In this document: positions 48,627-57,745 of the stretch, piece by piece
How positions within the stretch are numbered: position 1 is the stretch's first letter
Layout of the letters: each line of letters starts with the position of its first letter
NCBI RefSeq assembly: GCF_000774145.1
Contig: NZ_KN322981.1
Span: 186,001-250,000, forward strand
Source: Pseudomonas mediterranea CFBP 5447
GTDB lineage: Bacteria; Pseudomonadota; Gammaproteobacteria; Pseudomonadales; Pseudomonadaceae
Length of the DNA stretch: 64,000 nucleotides
Reading direction: 5' to 3'
The notes under the pieces: generated by a model
What the model saw: only the letters and a program-made list of their open reading frames with translations
Told to the model about the DNA's origin: nothing
Databases searched by the model: none
Translations under genes and position numbers: made by a program

Positions 48627-48743
48627 GGGGGGCGCCGGATCCGGGAGCGAATGGGCGTCTTTATAGCTTGACGGTCGTCGTCGAGCAAATTACGTTATGC
48701 GTAATCGAATTACGATAAAAGCAACAGGTGTTCAGGAGGCTTC
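48627..48743. promoter_or_regulatory. hmgR-hmgA divergent promoter with palindrome
   Basis: The stretch AATTACGTTATGCGTAATCG (48689-48708) contains the dyad ATTACG-TTATG-CGTAAT, followed by another ATTACGAT. It lies 35-55 bases upstream of hmgA and fits an IclR-type operator. The dyad is directly visible; its use by HmgR is inferred. Confidence 0.65.
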
Positions 48744-50048
48744 ATGAACCTCGATTCCACAGCGTCCGAGCTGGCCTACCAATCAGGCTTCGGCAATGAA
48801 TTTGCCAGCGAAGCGCTGCCCGGCGCGCTGCCTGCCGGCCAGAACTCTCCGCAGAAGGCCCCGTATGGTCTCTACGCCGAGTTGTTTTCCGGTACGGCGT
48901 TCACCATGGCGCGCAGCGAGGCGCGGCGTACCTGGATGTATCGCATCCGGCCATCGGCCAACCATCCGGCTTTCGTCAAGCTGGAACGTCAGCTGGCCGG
49001 TGGAGCGCTGGGCGAGGTCACCCCCAATCGCCTGCGCTGGAACCCGCTGGACATCCCTGCCGAACCCACTGACTTCATCGACGGGCTGGTGCGCATGGCG
49101 GCCAATGCCGGCCAGGACAAGCCCGCCGGCATCAGCATCTTTCACTACCGGGCCAACCGTTCCATGGAGCGGGTGTTCTTCAATGCCGACGGCGAATGGC
49201 TGATCGTGCCGCAATCGGGGCGACTGCGGATCGTCACCGAGCTGGGGATGCTGGAGCTGGCGCCGCTGGAAATCGCCGTGTTGCCTCGCGGTCTGAAATT
49301 TCGCGTCGAGCTGCTCGATCCGCGGGCTCGCGGCTACCTCGCCGAGAACCATGGCGCGCCGTTGCGCCTGCCTGATCTCGGCCCCATCGGCAGTAACGGC
49401 CTGGCCAACCCACGGGACTTCCTGGCGCCGATCGCGCATTACGAGAACCTCTCGCAGCCGACTACGCTGGTACAGAAGTTCCTCGGTGAGTTGTGGGCTT
49501 GCGAACTGGATCATTCGCCGTTCGACGTTGTGGCCTGGCACGGCAACAACGTGCCGTACAAGTACGACCTGCGCCGGTTCAACACTATCGGCACGGTCAG
49601 CTTCGATCATCCGGACCCTTCGATCTTCACGGTATTGACCTCGCCTACCAGCGTCCATGGCCTGGCCAACCTCGATTTCGTGATCTTCCCGCCGCGCTGG
49701 ATGGTGGCGGAAAAAACCTTCCGTCCACCGTGGTTCCACCGCAACCTGATGAACGAGTTCATGGGGCTGATCCAGGGCGCCTACGATGCCAAGGCCGAGG
49801 GTTTCTTGCCGGGTGGCGCGTCCTTGCACAGTTGCATGAGTGCCCATGGTCCGGACGGCGAAACCTGCACCAAGGCGATCAATGCCGAGCTGACCCCGGT
49901 GAAAATCGATAACACCATGGCCTTCATGTTCGAAACCAGCCAGGTGCTGCGTCCGAGCCGTTTCGCCCTGGACTGCCCGCAACTGCAAACCGACTACGAT
50001 GCCTGTTGGGCTTCGCTGCCCGTCACGTTCGACCCGACCCGGAGATAA
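48744..50048 (+). CDS. hmgA: Homogentisate 1,2-dioxygenase HmgA
   Basis: The 434-residue iron enzyme opens homogentisate to maleylacetoacetate in tyrosine and phenylalanine breakdown. The N-terminal [20 protein letters not shown] (residues 10-29) is a strong signature. Iron-binding residues are in [16 protein letters not shown] (His, Glu) and [12 protein letters not shown] (His). A GGAGG ribosome site stands ahead of the ATG. It is the first gene of hmgA-fahA-maiA. Confidence 0.97.
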   Translation: MNLDSTASELAYQSGFGNEFASEALPGALPAGQNSPQKAPYGLYAELFSGTAFTMARSEARRTWMYRIRPSANHPAFVKLERQLAGGALGEVTPNRLRWNPLDIPAEPTDFIDGLVRMAANAGQDKPAGISIFHYRANRSMERVFFNADGEWLIVPQSGRLRIVTELGMLELAPLEIAVLPRGLKFRVELLDPRARGYLAENHGAPLRLPDLGPIGSNGLANPRDFLAPIAHYENLSQPTTLVQKFLGELWACELDHSPFDVVAWHGNNVPYKYDLRRFNTIGTVSFDHPDPSIFTVLTSPTSVHGLANLDFVIFPPRWMVAEKTFRPPWFHRNLMNEFMGLIQGAYDAKAEGFLPGGASLHSCMSAHGPDGETCTKAINAELTPVKIDNTMAFMFETSQVLRPSRFALDCPQLQTDYDACWASLPVTFDPTRR

Positions 50049-50050
50049 TC

Positions 50051-51355
50051 ATGACCCAAGTTTCCCCTGCCCGTAGCTGGGTTGCTTCCGCCAATGGCCA
50101 TGCCGATTTCCCGCTGCAGAACCTGCCGCTGGGGATCTTCAGCGTCGGCGGTGGTGCTCCCCGTAGCGGTGTTGCCATTGGCGATCATGTATTCGATTTG
50201 CAGGCTGCGTTGCAGGCCGGCCTGTTCGATGGCGCGGCGCGTGAAGCCGTCGAAGCCATGAGCGGCGGCCAGTTGAACGCATTCTTCGAGCTGGGCCGCA
50301 ATGCCCGGGTGGCCTTGCGCGAACGGCTGCTGGCCTTGCTGGGCGAAGACAGTGCGCAACGCGAGCAGATCCTGGCCCAAGGGGCAAGGATGCTTCCCCT
50401 GGCGACGGATTGCCAGATGCACCTGCCGGCGAAAATCAACGACTACACCGACTTCTACGTCGGCATCGAACATGCGCAGAATGTCGGCAAGCTGTTCCGT
50501 CCCGACAACCCGCTGTTGCCCAACTACAAATACGTGCCCATCGGTTACCACGGTCGCGCCTCGACCATCCGCCCGTCCGGCACCGACGTGCGCCGCCCCA
50601 AGGGCCAGACCCTGCCCGCCGGCCAGGCTGAACCGACCTTCGGCCCCTGCGCGCGGCTGGACTACGAGCTGGAGCTGGGGATCTGGATCGGCAAGGGCAA
50701 TGCACTGGGCGAGCCTATCGCCATCGGTGACGCCGCCGAGCACATCGGCGGGTTCTGCCTGCTCAACGATTGGTCGGCGCGGGACATCCAGGCCTGGGAA
50801 TACCAACCCCTTGGGCCTTTTCTGTCGAAGAGCTTCCTGACCAGTATTTCGCCGTGGGTCGTGACGGCCGAAGCCCTCGAACCATTCCGTCGTCCTCAAC
50901 CGGCGCGGCCGGCAGGCGATCCGCAACCGCTGCCGTACCTGCTGGACAAGCGTGACCAGGACGGCGGTGCCTTTGATATCGAACTGGAAGTCCTGCTGCT
51001 GACCGAAACCATGCGCGAGCAGAACCTGCCGGCCCATCGCCTGACCTTGAGCAACACCCGCTACATGTATTGGACCGTGGCGCAGATGGTCGCGCACCAC
51101 AGCGTCAATGGCTGCCAGTTGCAGGCCGGCGACTTGTTCGGCTCGGGCACTTTGTCGGGGCCGGAAAACGGCCAGTTCGGCAGCTTGCTGGAGATCACCG
51201 AAGGCGGCAAGAAACCCGTTGAACTGGCGTCCGGTGAAGTGCGCAAATTCCTCGAGGATGGCGACGAAATCATCCTGCGGGCCCGTTGCAGCCGTGAGGG
51301 TGTCGCTTCCATCGGTTTCGGCGAATGCCGGGGCAAGATCCTGCCGGCGCGGTGA
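50051..51355 (+). CDS. fahA: Fumarylacetoacetase
   Basis: The 434-residue enzyme hydrolyses fumarylacetoacetate to fumarate and acetoacetate. The active-site region DYTDFYVGIEHAQNVGKLFR (residues about 131-150) contains the catalytic His and a metal-binding Asp; further metal ligands are in DYELELGIWIGKGN and LNDWSARDIQAWE. The ATG at 50051 follows the hmgA stop by two bases. The same gene is called hmgB in P. putida. Confidence 0.96.
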   Translation: MTQVSPARSWVASANGHADFPLQNLPLGIFSVGGGAPRSGVAIGDHVFDLQAALQAGLFDGAAREAVEAMSGGQLNAFFELGRNARVALRERLLALLGEDSAQREQILAQGARMLPLATDCQMHLPAKINDYTDFYVGIEHAQNVGKLFRPDNPLLPNYKYVPIGYHGRASTIRPSGTDVRRPKGQTLPAGQAEPTFGPCARLDYELELGIWIGKGNALGEPIAIGDAAEHIGGFCLLNDWSARDIQAWEYQPLGPFLSKSFLTSISPWVVTAEALEPFRRPQPARPAGDPQPLPYLLDKRDQDGGAFDIELEVLLLTETMREQNLPAHRLTLSNTRYMYWTVAQMVAHHSVNGCQLQAGDLFGSGTLSGPENGQFGSLLEITEGGKKPVELASGEVRKFLEDGDEIILRARCSREGVASIGFGECRGKILPAR

Positions 51356-51364
51356 GGAGCAAGC

Positions 51365-52006
51365 ATGGAACTCTATACCTATTACCGCTCCACCTCGTCT
51401 TATCGGGTGCGCATCGCCCTGGCACTCAAGGGCCTGGATTATCGCGTCGTGCCGGTCAACCTGATCGCCCCGCCGGGGGGCGAACATCGCCAGCCGGCCT
51501 ACCTCGCGATCAACCCGCAAGGACGGGTACCGGCGCTGCGCACCGAGGAGGGGGCGCTGCTGGTGCAATCGCCTGCCATCCTCGAGTACCTGGAGGAGCG
51601 TTATCCACAGGTGCCGCTGTTCAACCCGGACCTGGCGGTTCGAGCTCATGAACGTGGCGTCGCCGCCCTGATCGGTTGCGACATCCATCCGTTGCACAAC
51701 GTCAGCGTGCTCAACAAGCTGCGGCAGTGGGGGCATGATGAAGCGCAGGTGACGGAGTGGATCGGCCACTGGATCGGCCAGGGGTTGGCGGCAGTGGAAC
51801 AGTTGATCGGCGACGAGGGTTACTGTTTCGGCTCCGCGCCAGGGTTGGCGGATGTCTACCTGATCCCGCAGTTGTATGCGGCTGAGCGTTTCAACGTGTC
51901 CTTGCAAGGGTATCCGCGGATTCGTCGTGTTGCGGCGCTGGCGGCTGCACATGCTGCGTTCCAGAAAGCGCATCCGGCTAATCAGGTGGATACACCTGCC
52001 AGCTGA
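51365..52006 (+). CDS. maiA: Maleylacetoacetate isomerase (zeta-class GST)
   Basis: The 213-residue glutathione-dependent isomerase turns maleylacetoacetate into fumarylacetoacetate. The zeta-class motif is STSSYRVRIALALKGLDY at residues 9-26, where SSYRVR replaces the common SSCSWR; the serine that holds glutathione is kept. QSPAILEYLEERYP completes the GSH site. GAGGAG lies just before the ATG. The order dioxygenase, hydrolase, isomerase is usual for the operon. Also called hmgC. Confidence 0.94.
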   Translation: MELYTYYRSTSSYRVRIALALKGLDYRVVPVNLIAPPGGEHRQPAYLAINPQGRVPALRTEEGALLVQSPAILEYLEERYPQVPLFNPDLAVRAHERGVAALIGCDIHPLHNVSVLNKLRQWGHDEAQVTEWIGHWIGQGLAAVEQLIGDEGYCFGSAPGLADVYLIPQLYAAERFNVSLQGYPRIRRVAALAAAHAAFQKAHPANQVDTPAS

Positions 52007-52028
52007 CATTGGGGCTGGCTGATCTGGC

Positions 52029-52112
52029 GCCATCGCGAGCAGGCTCGCTCCCACACTGGACTGCGTGCAACGCGGGACAAAATGTGGGAGCGAACCTGCT
52101 CGCGAAGGCGGC
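52029..52112. repeat. Two REP units facing outward
   Basis: GCCATCGCGAGCAGGCTCGC...TCCCACA at 52029-52055 and TGTGGGAGCGAACCTGCTCG...GAAGGCG at 52083-52112, the reversed pairing also seen at 25775-25875. Confidence 0.8.
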
Positions 52113-52148
52113 CTGACGGTCAACCAGGATGCCGGCCAGCCCTACAGA

Positions 52149-52955
52149 TCAATGCACAATCGAATTCGGCGGCAGATGTCCCAGTCTTTCCGTCAGCCGG
52201 ATCCGCTGGATCGGGTCGTCGCTGAGCATCAGCGCATGTTCCAGGTCGAAGCGTTCGGCATTGGGACAGTCGAGCCGCTGGTACAGGCTGGCGCGGGCCA
52301 GGTAATCGGCGGCGCTGGCGTTGCCCAGTTCCAGGACCCGTTCGGCATCGATCAGTGCGTCGATGTACTCGTCGTTGGTCAGATGCAACTGCCGGAGATT
52401 GCGTGACAGGCGCTGGAGCATCTGCAGCGGCTCGGCGCTGGCCAGGTGTTCCGCCTTGAGCGGCATGTTCGAGCCATATTGGCGTTGCAGCAGTTCCCGG
52501 CAGTCGTTGGGATACAGCCGGCGACCGCCGCACGGGTCGAGCAGGTGATCGGCCCCCGGCACCCGGAGCAGGAAGTGGCCGGGAAAGTTGACCCCGACCA
52601 TCGGTATTTCCAGGCCTCGGGCCAGTTCCAGGGCAATCAGGGCGAGAGCCAGCGGTTGGCCGCGCTTCCTGGTCAATACCTTGTCGAGCAGCGCTACCCG
52701 TGGACGCAGGGGCGTGAAATCGTCCTGGGCAAACCCCAGGTCATTCAGGCAGCGCAACAAGGGCTGGCCCAGCTCCGCAACGGGCAGCAGGGGCAGGTCA
52801 TGGCTGACCCGCTGTTGCAGATCCCTGAAATCCCTCAGCAAGGCTGGTACGTCGACGTCGCGGTCATGCTCGGCAGCGATCCACAGCGCCGCTTCGAACA
52901 GCGCCGCAGGCGACCGGTGCAGACATTCAAAAAAGGCTTGGCGCGGTTTCATCAC
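52149..52955 (-). CDS. SirB1-family protein (transglutaminase-like with TPR)
   Basis: The 268-residue protein fits the SirB1 family: KVLTRKRGQPLALALIALELARGLEI (about residues 91-116) with the conserved RxGxP, then VNFPGHFLLRV with an active-site-like His, and DPCGGRRL. A C-terminal TPR-like repeat follows. The usual catalytic Cys of transglutaminases is not evident. The family has no settled function. ATG at 52955 or 52952. Confidence 0.83.
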   Translation of the reverse strand: MMKPRQAFFECLHRSPAALFEAALWIAAEHDRDVDVPALLRDFRDLQQRVSHDLPLLPVAELGQPLLRCLNDLGFAQDDFTPLRPRVALLDKVLTRKRGQPLALALIALELARGLEIPMVGVNFPGHFLLRVPGADHLLDPCGGRRLYPNDCRELLQRQYGSNMPLKAEHLASAEPLQMLQRLSRNLRQLHLTNDEYIDALIDAERVLELGNASAADYLARASLYQRLDCPNAERFDLEHALMLSDDPIQRIRLTERLGHLPPNSIVH

Positions 52956-53136
52956 ACTCTCCGGACATTGCCTCGTTTTAGCTCTGCCATGGGCTTTCGT
53001 CCAGTCTCGGAGAGATGTAGTAACGGTTATGTCCGAAAAGATGACAGTCGAGGCAGCTTATTCCGGCGTGCTCCAGCAAATTTCAGCTACGCGCCTATAC
53101 TGGCGAAACAAACAGAAGTGATTCGGGAGCCTGTCG

Positions 53137-54156
53137 ATGTTTGCGCTCATGCAAAGCTCCCGCCTTGAATCGCTGCACTTGAGCGTAGACCCGACAACCG
53201 GGTTGAAGGCGGTCATTGCCATTCATAGCAGCCGCCCAGGGCCAGCCTTGGGGGGATGTCGTTACCTGTCCTACCCCGACGATGAAAGTGCCGTGGTCGA
53301 TGCCGTGCGCCTGGCCCAAGGCATGAGCTACAAAGCCGCCTTGGCCGGCCTGCCCGTGGGCGGCGGAGTGGCGGTGATCATGCGGCCGGCCCATGTCGAA
53401 AGCCGGGCCGCATTGTTCGAAGCCTTTGGCCGCTGCATCGAACAACTGGACGGCCGGTACATCACCGCCATCGACAGCGGTACCTCGGTGGCCGACATGG
53501 ATTGCATCGCCCAACAGACCCGTCATGTCACCAGCACCACCGCCTCGGGCGACCCGGCGCCCCACGCGGCGATGGGCGTGTTTGCCGGTATTCGTGCCAC
53601 GGCCATGGCCCGGCTGGGCAGCGATAATCTTGAAAGCCTGCGTGTGGCGATCCAGGGCCTGGGCAACGTCGGGTACGCCCTGGCCGAACAGTTGCACGCG
53701 GCCGGTGCCGAACTGCTGGTCAGCGACATCGACCCCGGCAAGGTGCAACTGGCAATGGAGCAACTGGGCGCCCACCCGATTGCCAACGATGCGTTGCTCA
53801 GCACCCCTTGCGACATCCTGGCTCCCTGCGGCCTGGGCGGGGTGCTCAACAGCCACAGCGTGGCGCAACTGCGTTGCTCGGCCGTGGCCGGCTCGGCCCA
53901 TAACCAGTTGAGCAGCCTGCAAGTGGCCGACCAATTGGAAAGGCGCGGGATCCTCTATGCGCCGGACTATGTGATCAACTCCGGCGGCCTGATCTACGTC
54001 GCCCTCAAGCATCGCGGCGAAGAGCTGCCGACCATCACGGCCCACCTGTCGAAAATCGCTGCCCGGCTCACGGAAGTCTTCGCCCATGCCCAGGCGGAGA
54101 AGCGTTCGCCGGCCCGGGTGGCGGATGAATTGGCGGAGCGCCTGTTGTATCGATAA
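53137..54156 (+). CDS. Leucine-dehydrogenase-like protein lacking the catalytic lysine
   Basis: The 339-residue protein fits Glu/Leu/Phe/Val dehydrogenases: ALGGCRYLSYPD near residue 31, the substrate-binding Lys in MSYKAALAGLP, DSGTSVADMD, the NAD motif GLGNVGYALAEQL and APDYVINSGGLIYVA. In active members the next conserved stretch reads GGGK, with the proton-transfer lysine 12 residues after MSYK. Here it is GGGV (codon GTG at about 53368). The enzyme may be inactive or altered. A leucine dehydrogenase gene (PA3418) has a similar neighbourhood in P. aeruginosa, from memory. Confidence 0.88.
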   Translation: MFALMQSSRLESLHLSVDPTTGLKAVIAIHSSRPGPALGGCRYLSYPDDESAVVDAVRLAQGMSYKAALAGLPVGGGVAVIMRPAHVESRAALFEAFGRCIEQLDGRYITAIDSGTSVADMDCIAQQTRHVTSTTASGDPAPHAAMGVFAGIRATAMARLGSDNLESLRVAIQGLGNVGYALAEQLHAAGAELLVSDIDPGKVQLAMEQLGAHPIANDALLSTPCDILAPCGLGGVLNSHSVAQLRCSAVAGSAHNQLSSLQVADQLERRGILYAPDYVINSGGLIYVALKHRGEELPTITAHLSKIAARLTEVFAHAQAEKRSPARVADELAERLLYR

Positions 54157-54189
54157 AAACGGCTCGCAGCGTAACCGCGAGTCGCAGGA

Positions 54190-55389
54190 TCAATTGCCCT
54201 CGGCGATAACCACGGTTTTGCTTTCCCGGGTGTAGCTCAGCACGAAATGCGCCACGAGGCCGAAGATCAGCCCCCAGAATGCCGCGGCCAGCCCCAGGAA
54301 ACTCATGCCCGATGCGGTCACCAGGAACGTGATCAACGCCGCTTCGCGCTGCTTCTCGTCGGCCATGGCGCCGGTCAGCCCGGCGCTGATTGCGCCGAAC
54401 AGGGCAAGACCGGCGAGGGAGGCGATCAATTCTTTCGGCAGGGCGGAAAACACCGAGGCCAGCGTCGCGCCGAAGATGCCCATCAAGATGTAGAACAGCC
54501 CGCAGGCGATACCGGCGATGTAGCGTTTGTCACGGTCCTCGTGGGCTTCGCGTCCGGTGCAGATCGCAGCGGTAATGGCCGCCAGGTTCAGACCGTGGGA
54601 GCCGAAGGGGGCCATCAGCGCCGCGCCAATCGCGGTGACCGAAATGATGGAGCGCGCCGGCGTGTCGTAGCCTGCGGTCCGTAACACCGCCATACCCGGT
54701 ACGTACTGGCCGGTCAACGTCACCAGTGCCAATGGCAGACCGATGTTGATGATTGCATGCCAGCTCCATTCAGGAGCGATAAAGACCGGATGCGCCACTG
54801 CAATGGTGATCGAGCCACTGTTGAGCTCCCCGAAGGCGCCGGCCATCGCGCAACCGACCACCAGCACCGACAGGATCGCGTAGCGTGGCGAAAAGCGCTT
54901 GCAGATCAGGTACGCCGCGATCATCGAGAACACCAACGACGGCTGCAGCTTGATCGACGTGAACAGCTCTGCGCCGAAGCGGAACAGGATACCGGCGAGC
55001 ATGGCGGCGGCGATGGCTTTGGGCAGGCGGCTCATCAGTTTGTCGAATGCGCCGGACAGACCCACCACGGCAATGATCAACGACGCCACCACGTAGGCGC
55101 CGATGGCCTGGGGCAGGGTGACGGTCGGCAGCATCGACACCAGCAACGCCGCGCCGGGTGTCGACCAGGCGGTGATCACCGGAATACGCAGGCGCCAACT
55201 CAGGAACAGGCCGGTGATCCCGCTGCCGATGGAAATGGCCCAGATCCATGAGGAGACCACGTCGTCGGCCAGGTGTGCCTCCTTGGCTGCCTGGAACACG
55301 ATGATGAGGGGACCGGCATAGGAAATGATCACGGCGATAAAGCCGGCGATGATCGCTGACAGGGATAGATCCTTTCTGATTGTGGTCAT
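54190..55389 (-). CDS. BenE-family benzoate/H+ symporter-type transporter
   Basis: The 399-residue inner-membrane protein has about 12 hydrophobic segments and fits the BenE family (SWIWAISIGSGITGLFLSWR, residues 46-65; ITAWSTPGAALLVSMLPTVT; APFGSHGLNLAAITAAICTG). No ben or cat gene is near, so benzoate is not a safe substrate. It is divergent from a MocR regulator that carries a PLP-dependent aminotransferase-like domain; an amino-acid-like or pyridoxine-like inducer would fit. Confidence 0.85.
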   Translation of the reverse strand: MTTIRKDLSLSAIIAGFIAVIISYAGPLIIVFQAAKEAHLADDVVSSWIWAISIGSGITGLFLSWRLRIPVITAWSTPGAALLVSMLPTVTLPQAIGAYVVASLIIAVVGLSGAFDKLMSRLPKAIAAAMLAGILFRFGAELFTSIKLQPSLVFSMIAAYLICKRFSPRYAILSVLVVGCAMAGAFGELNSGSITIAVAHPVFIAPEWSWHAIINIGLPLALVTLTGQYVPGMAVLRTAGYDTPARSIISVTAIGAALMAPFGSHGLNLAAITAAICTGREAHEDRDKRYIAGIACGLFYILMGIFGATLASVFSALPKELIASLAGLALFGAISAGLTGAMADEKQREAALITFLVTASGMSFLGLAAAFWGLIFGLVAHFVLSYTRESKTVVIAEGN

Positions 55390-55665
55390 GGTGTCTCGAC
55401 TTGGCGCAGCAGTGCGCAGTGATCAGGGAGGAATTGAGTCGATTGATTCGATTCGAGGTGAGTGTATTTCAATGGATTGAGTTGATTCAATGGCTCGCTG
55501 GAAGGTTTTGCTGTGCTTTTCATTTTTTCAAATTAACTAATTGAAATTACTTGATATTTATTTTAATTGGATCGCTATTTGAGCGCCGACAAGCCATTGA
55601 CGATCGAATCAATCGACTCAATTTTTCGATTGTGTCCGTTTTAAATGGCTTAGCTTCGATGTGAT
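55390..55665. promoter_or_regulatory. Divergent benE/mocR promoter with 21 bp perfect inverted repeat
   Basis: A 21-base sequence at 55432-55452 (starts AATTGAGTCGATTGATTCGA) recurs as an exact reverse complement at 55603-55623. A third related site, ATTGAGTTGATTCAAT, is at about 55476-55491. One arm is 42 bases ahead of the transporter start and the other 42 bases ahead of the MocR start, so these look like regulator binding sites, one per promoter. The region between is AT-rich. Confidence 0.8.
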
Positions 55666-57096
55666 ATGCTCGAAAATTCGTCACTTCTACGATGGCAGCG
55701 ATCATTCATGTGGGTTCCCCAGCTAAGCGCGTCCAACCAGCCGATGTACCTGTCGATTGCCGATGCCCTGGCGCGGGACATCAGTAACGGGGTGCTGAGC
55801 GAGGGCGATCGCTTGCCGACCCTGCGGGAGCTGGCCAATGCCCTGGATGTCACGCCGGGCACCATCAGTCGGGCCTATGGCGAAGCCCATCGACGTCGGC
55901 TGGTGCGGGGGGAGGTGGGGCGCGGCACCTATGTGCTCAGCCAGCAGCCGTTGGACCTGCCGGCAACCCATGGCGGCGCATCGTTGAATCTTGGGCAACC
56001 CGAGCTGCTCGATCTCTCGATCATCAAGCCCTCCAGCGAAACCCTGGAGTACTGGCTGCGTGGCGCGCTGGTGGGCATGGCGAAAAGCGTCGATTTTGCC
56101 GGTGCCCTGGATTACGCTCCTGACGGCGGTCACCCGGCCCATCGTGAGGCCGGCGCGCAGTGGTTGCGTCATTCATTGCCCGACGCGCAATGGCAGCAAG
56201 TGGTGATCACCGCCGGGGCCCAGCATGGCCTGATGGTCGCGATGAGCGCCCTGACCAACGCCGGCGACCTGGTGCTCTGCGAAGCGCTTTGCTATCCAGG
56301 CATCATTTCCCTGGCTCACGGCCTCGAACGTCGTTTGCGCGGTGTGCCGATGGACGATGAAGGCATCATCCCCGAGGCGTTGCGCGAACTGTGTCTGCGC
56401 GAGAAACCGGCGATGCTGGTATGTGTGGCGACCTGCCAGAATCCAACGACGGCGATCATGTCGCAAAAACGTCGGGCCCAGATTGCCGCGCTGGCCGAGG
56501 AGTTCGACTTCATCATCCTGGACGATGATATCTATGGCTTTCTCGCCACCGATCCATCGACCAAGCCGCTGTCGGCCTTCGCGCCGGAGCGGTCGGTGTA
56601 CCTGACCAGCCTGTCGAAGTCGGTCATGCCGGCGCTTCGGGTCGGTTATCTCTACAGCCCGCCGAAACTGCTGTCACGGCTGACCTCGATGGTGCGCAGC
56701 AGCGTCTGGATGCCGTCACCGTTGACCGCACAACTGGCGAGCAACGTGATCACTGAAGGCCTGGACAAGAAACTGGTTCGCATCCAGCGCAACGAAGCCG
56801 CCGGACGACAAGCGATTGCCCGGGAAATCTTTGCCAGCTTCGAACTCAAGGCCGAGCCCTATGCGTACCATGTCTGGTTGACGCTGCCCGAACCCTGGAC
56901 CGGCGACGAGTTCGCCATGCTTGCCCGGGCCAACGGCGTGCTGGTGCTCAGTGGCTCGCAGTTCCAGGCTGAGCGCTCCGGGACCAGCCGAAGCGTAAGG
57001 GTGGTGCTGATGTCCCCTACCAGCCAGGACGAGCTGCGTTTCGCCCTGACCAAGCTGGCCAGCCTGATCGATTCCGACCCGCGCCGTTACTATTGA
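55666..57096 (+). CDS. MocR/PdxR-type GntR-family regulator
   Basis: The 476-residue protein joins an N-terminal GntR winged helix (about residues 25-95, LSEGDRLPTLRELANALDVT at 44-63) to a fold-type I aminotransferase-like domain. The PLP-binding parts are present: Asp in FIILDDDIYGF and the Schiff-base Lys in YLTSLSKSVMPALRVGYL. MocR proteins sense PLP or amino-acid adducts. It is divergent from the BenE transporter. ATG at 55708 is an alternative start that trims 14 residues. Confidence 0.88.
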   Translation: MLENSSLLRWQRSFMWVPQLSASNQPMYLSIADALARDISNGVLSEGDRLPTLRELANALDVTPGTISRAYGEAHRRRLVRGEVGRGTYVLSQQPLDLPATHGGASLNLGQPELLDLSIIKPSSETLEYWLRGALVGMAKSVDFAGALDYAPDGGHPAHREAGAQWLRHSLPDAQWQQVVITAGAQHGLMVAMSALTNAGDLVLCEALCYPGIISLAHGLERRLRGVPMDDEGIIPEALRELCLREKPAMLVCVATCQNPTTAIMSQKRRAQIAALAEEFDFIILDDDIYGFLATDPSTKPLSAFAPERSVYLTSLSKSVMPALRVGYLYSPPKLLSRLTSMVRSSVWMPSPLTAQLASNVITEGLDKKLVRIQRNEAAGRQAIAREIFASFELKAEPYAYHVWLTLPEPWTGDEFAMLARANGVLVLSGSQFQAERSGTSRSVRVVLMSPTSQDELRFALTKLASLIDSDPRRYY

Positions 57097-57127
57097 GTCG
57101 CCACGCCGTCGAGCCGATGTAGCAGGC

Positions 57128-57391
57128 TCACTCGCTTCCTTCGGAACCCAGGAGTTCCCCGAGGGCGGCCGCGTTGCTTTTGAAGGCTGCTGCAAACGCC
57201 GCTCTGTTCTTTGCCATGAAGATGCTCGCATCCTCGGCCTGTTTCTCGTCCAGGCCTTGCACATTCTTCATCAGAACAGTGGTCAGCACCTCCGCCAGTT
57301 CAAGCATCTGGTCATGGGCATCAGCGAGCTTACGGTCCAAAAACGTAGTCTCCAAATCACGTGTACTGCGGTACAGAATCTCAACAGCCAT
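57128..57391 (-). CDS. yebG: YebG-family SOS-regulated protein
   Basis: The 87-residue protein starts MAVEILYRSTRDLETTFLDR, like the DNA-damage-inducible YebG family (MAVE..Y start, then KKEAD-like and MLE.A blocks, here KLADAHDQMLELAEVL). The rest is helical. The symbol rests on this N-terminal pattern and on a perfect LexA box upstream at 57531-57546. I chose the ATG at 57391; an upstream in-frame ATG at 57415 adds eight residues. Function beyond SOS induction is not known. Confidence 0.75.
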   Translation of the reverse strand: MAVEILYRSTRDLETTFLDRKLADAHDQMLELAEVLTTVLMKNVQGLDEKQAEDASIFMAKNRAAFAAAFKSNAAALGELLGSEGSE

Positions 57392-57745
57392 GGCTGGCCT
57401 CTCGTTTGTTTGCATGTCTGCCGCAAGCGTGGGAAGCCAGGCTGCGGAATCAATAAAAATCCAAGCATCACGGCTTCGGGTGCGACGGTTGGTCCGTCTC
57501 GCGCCCCTTCAAACCGGTTTTTTGCGAATACTGTATTTATATACAGGGCGGAGAATAAGCGAATCCTTTCCCTTTGGGTAGTGGCTTTTTAATGTAGACC
57601 GGTTTCGGCGTTTGTCGTGGCATGGACGTGTCGGTTGCCAGTCTTTCGCCATCTCATACATCGCCGCTGGCCTTTTTTCTGCATGCAGAACAACCGTCAC
57701 GTCCAACCCGCATCATCGGTCGAGTCGACCTAAGGAAACCGCATC
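57392..57745. other. yebG-psiE divergent intergenic region
   Basis: The 354-base region holds a LexA box and the yebG leader on one side and the psiE promoter on the other. A short AAGGAAA ribosome site lies ahead of psiE (about 57733-57739). No PHO box was identified by eye and no further gene was seen. Confidence 0.5.
57531..57546. promoter_or_regulatory. LexA (SOS) box
   Basis: CTGTATTTATATACAG is a perfect CTGT-N8-ACAG palindrome-type LexA box with an all A/T core. It lies 140 bases upstream of the yebG start and about 200 bases upstream of psiE, with yebG the more likely target. Confidence 0.85.
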
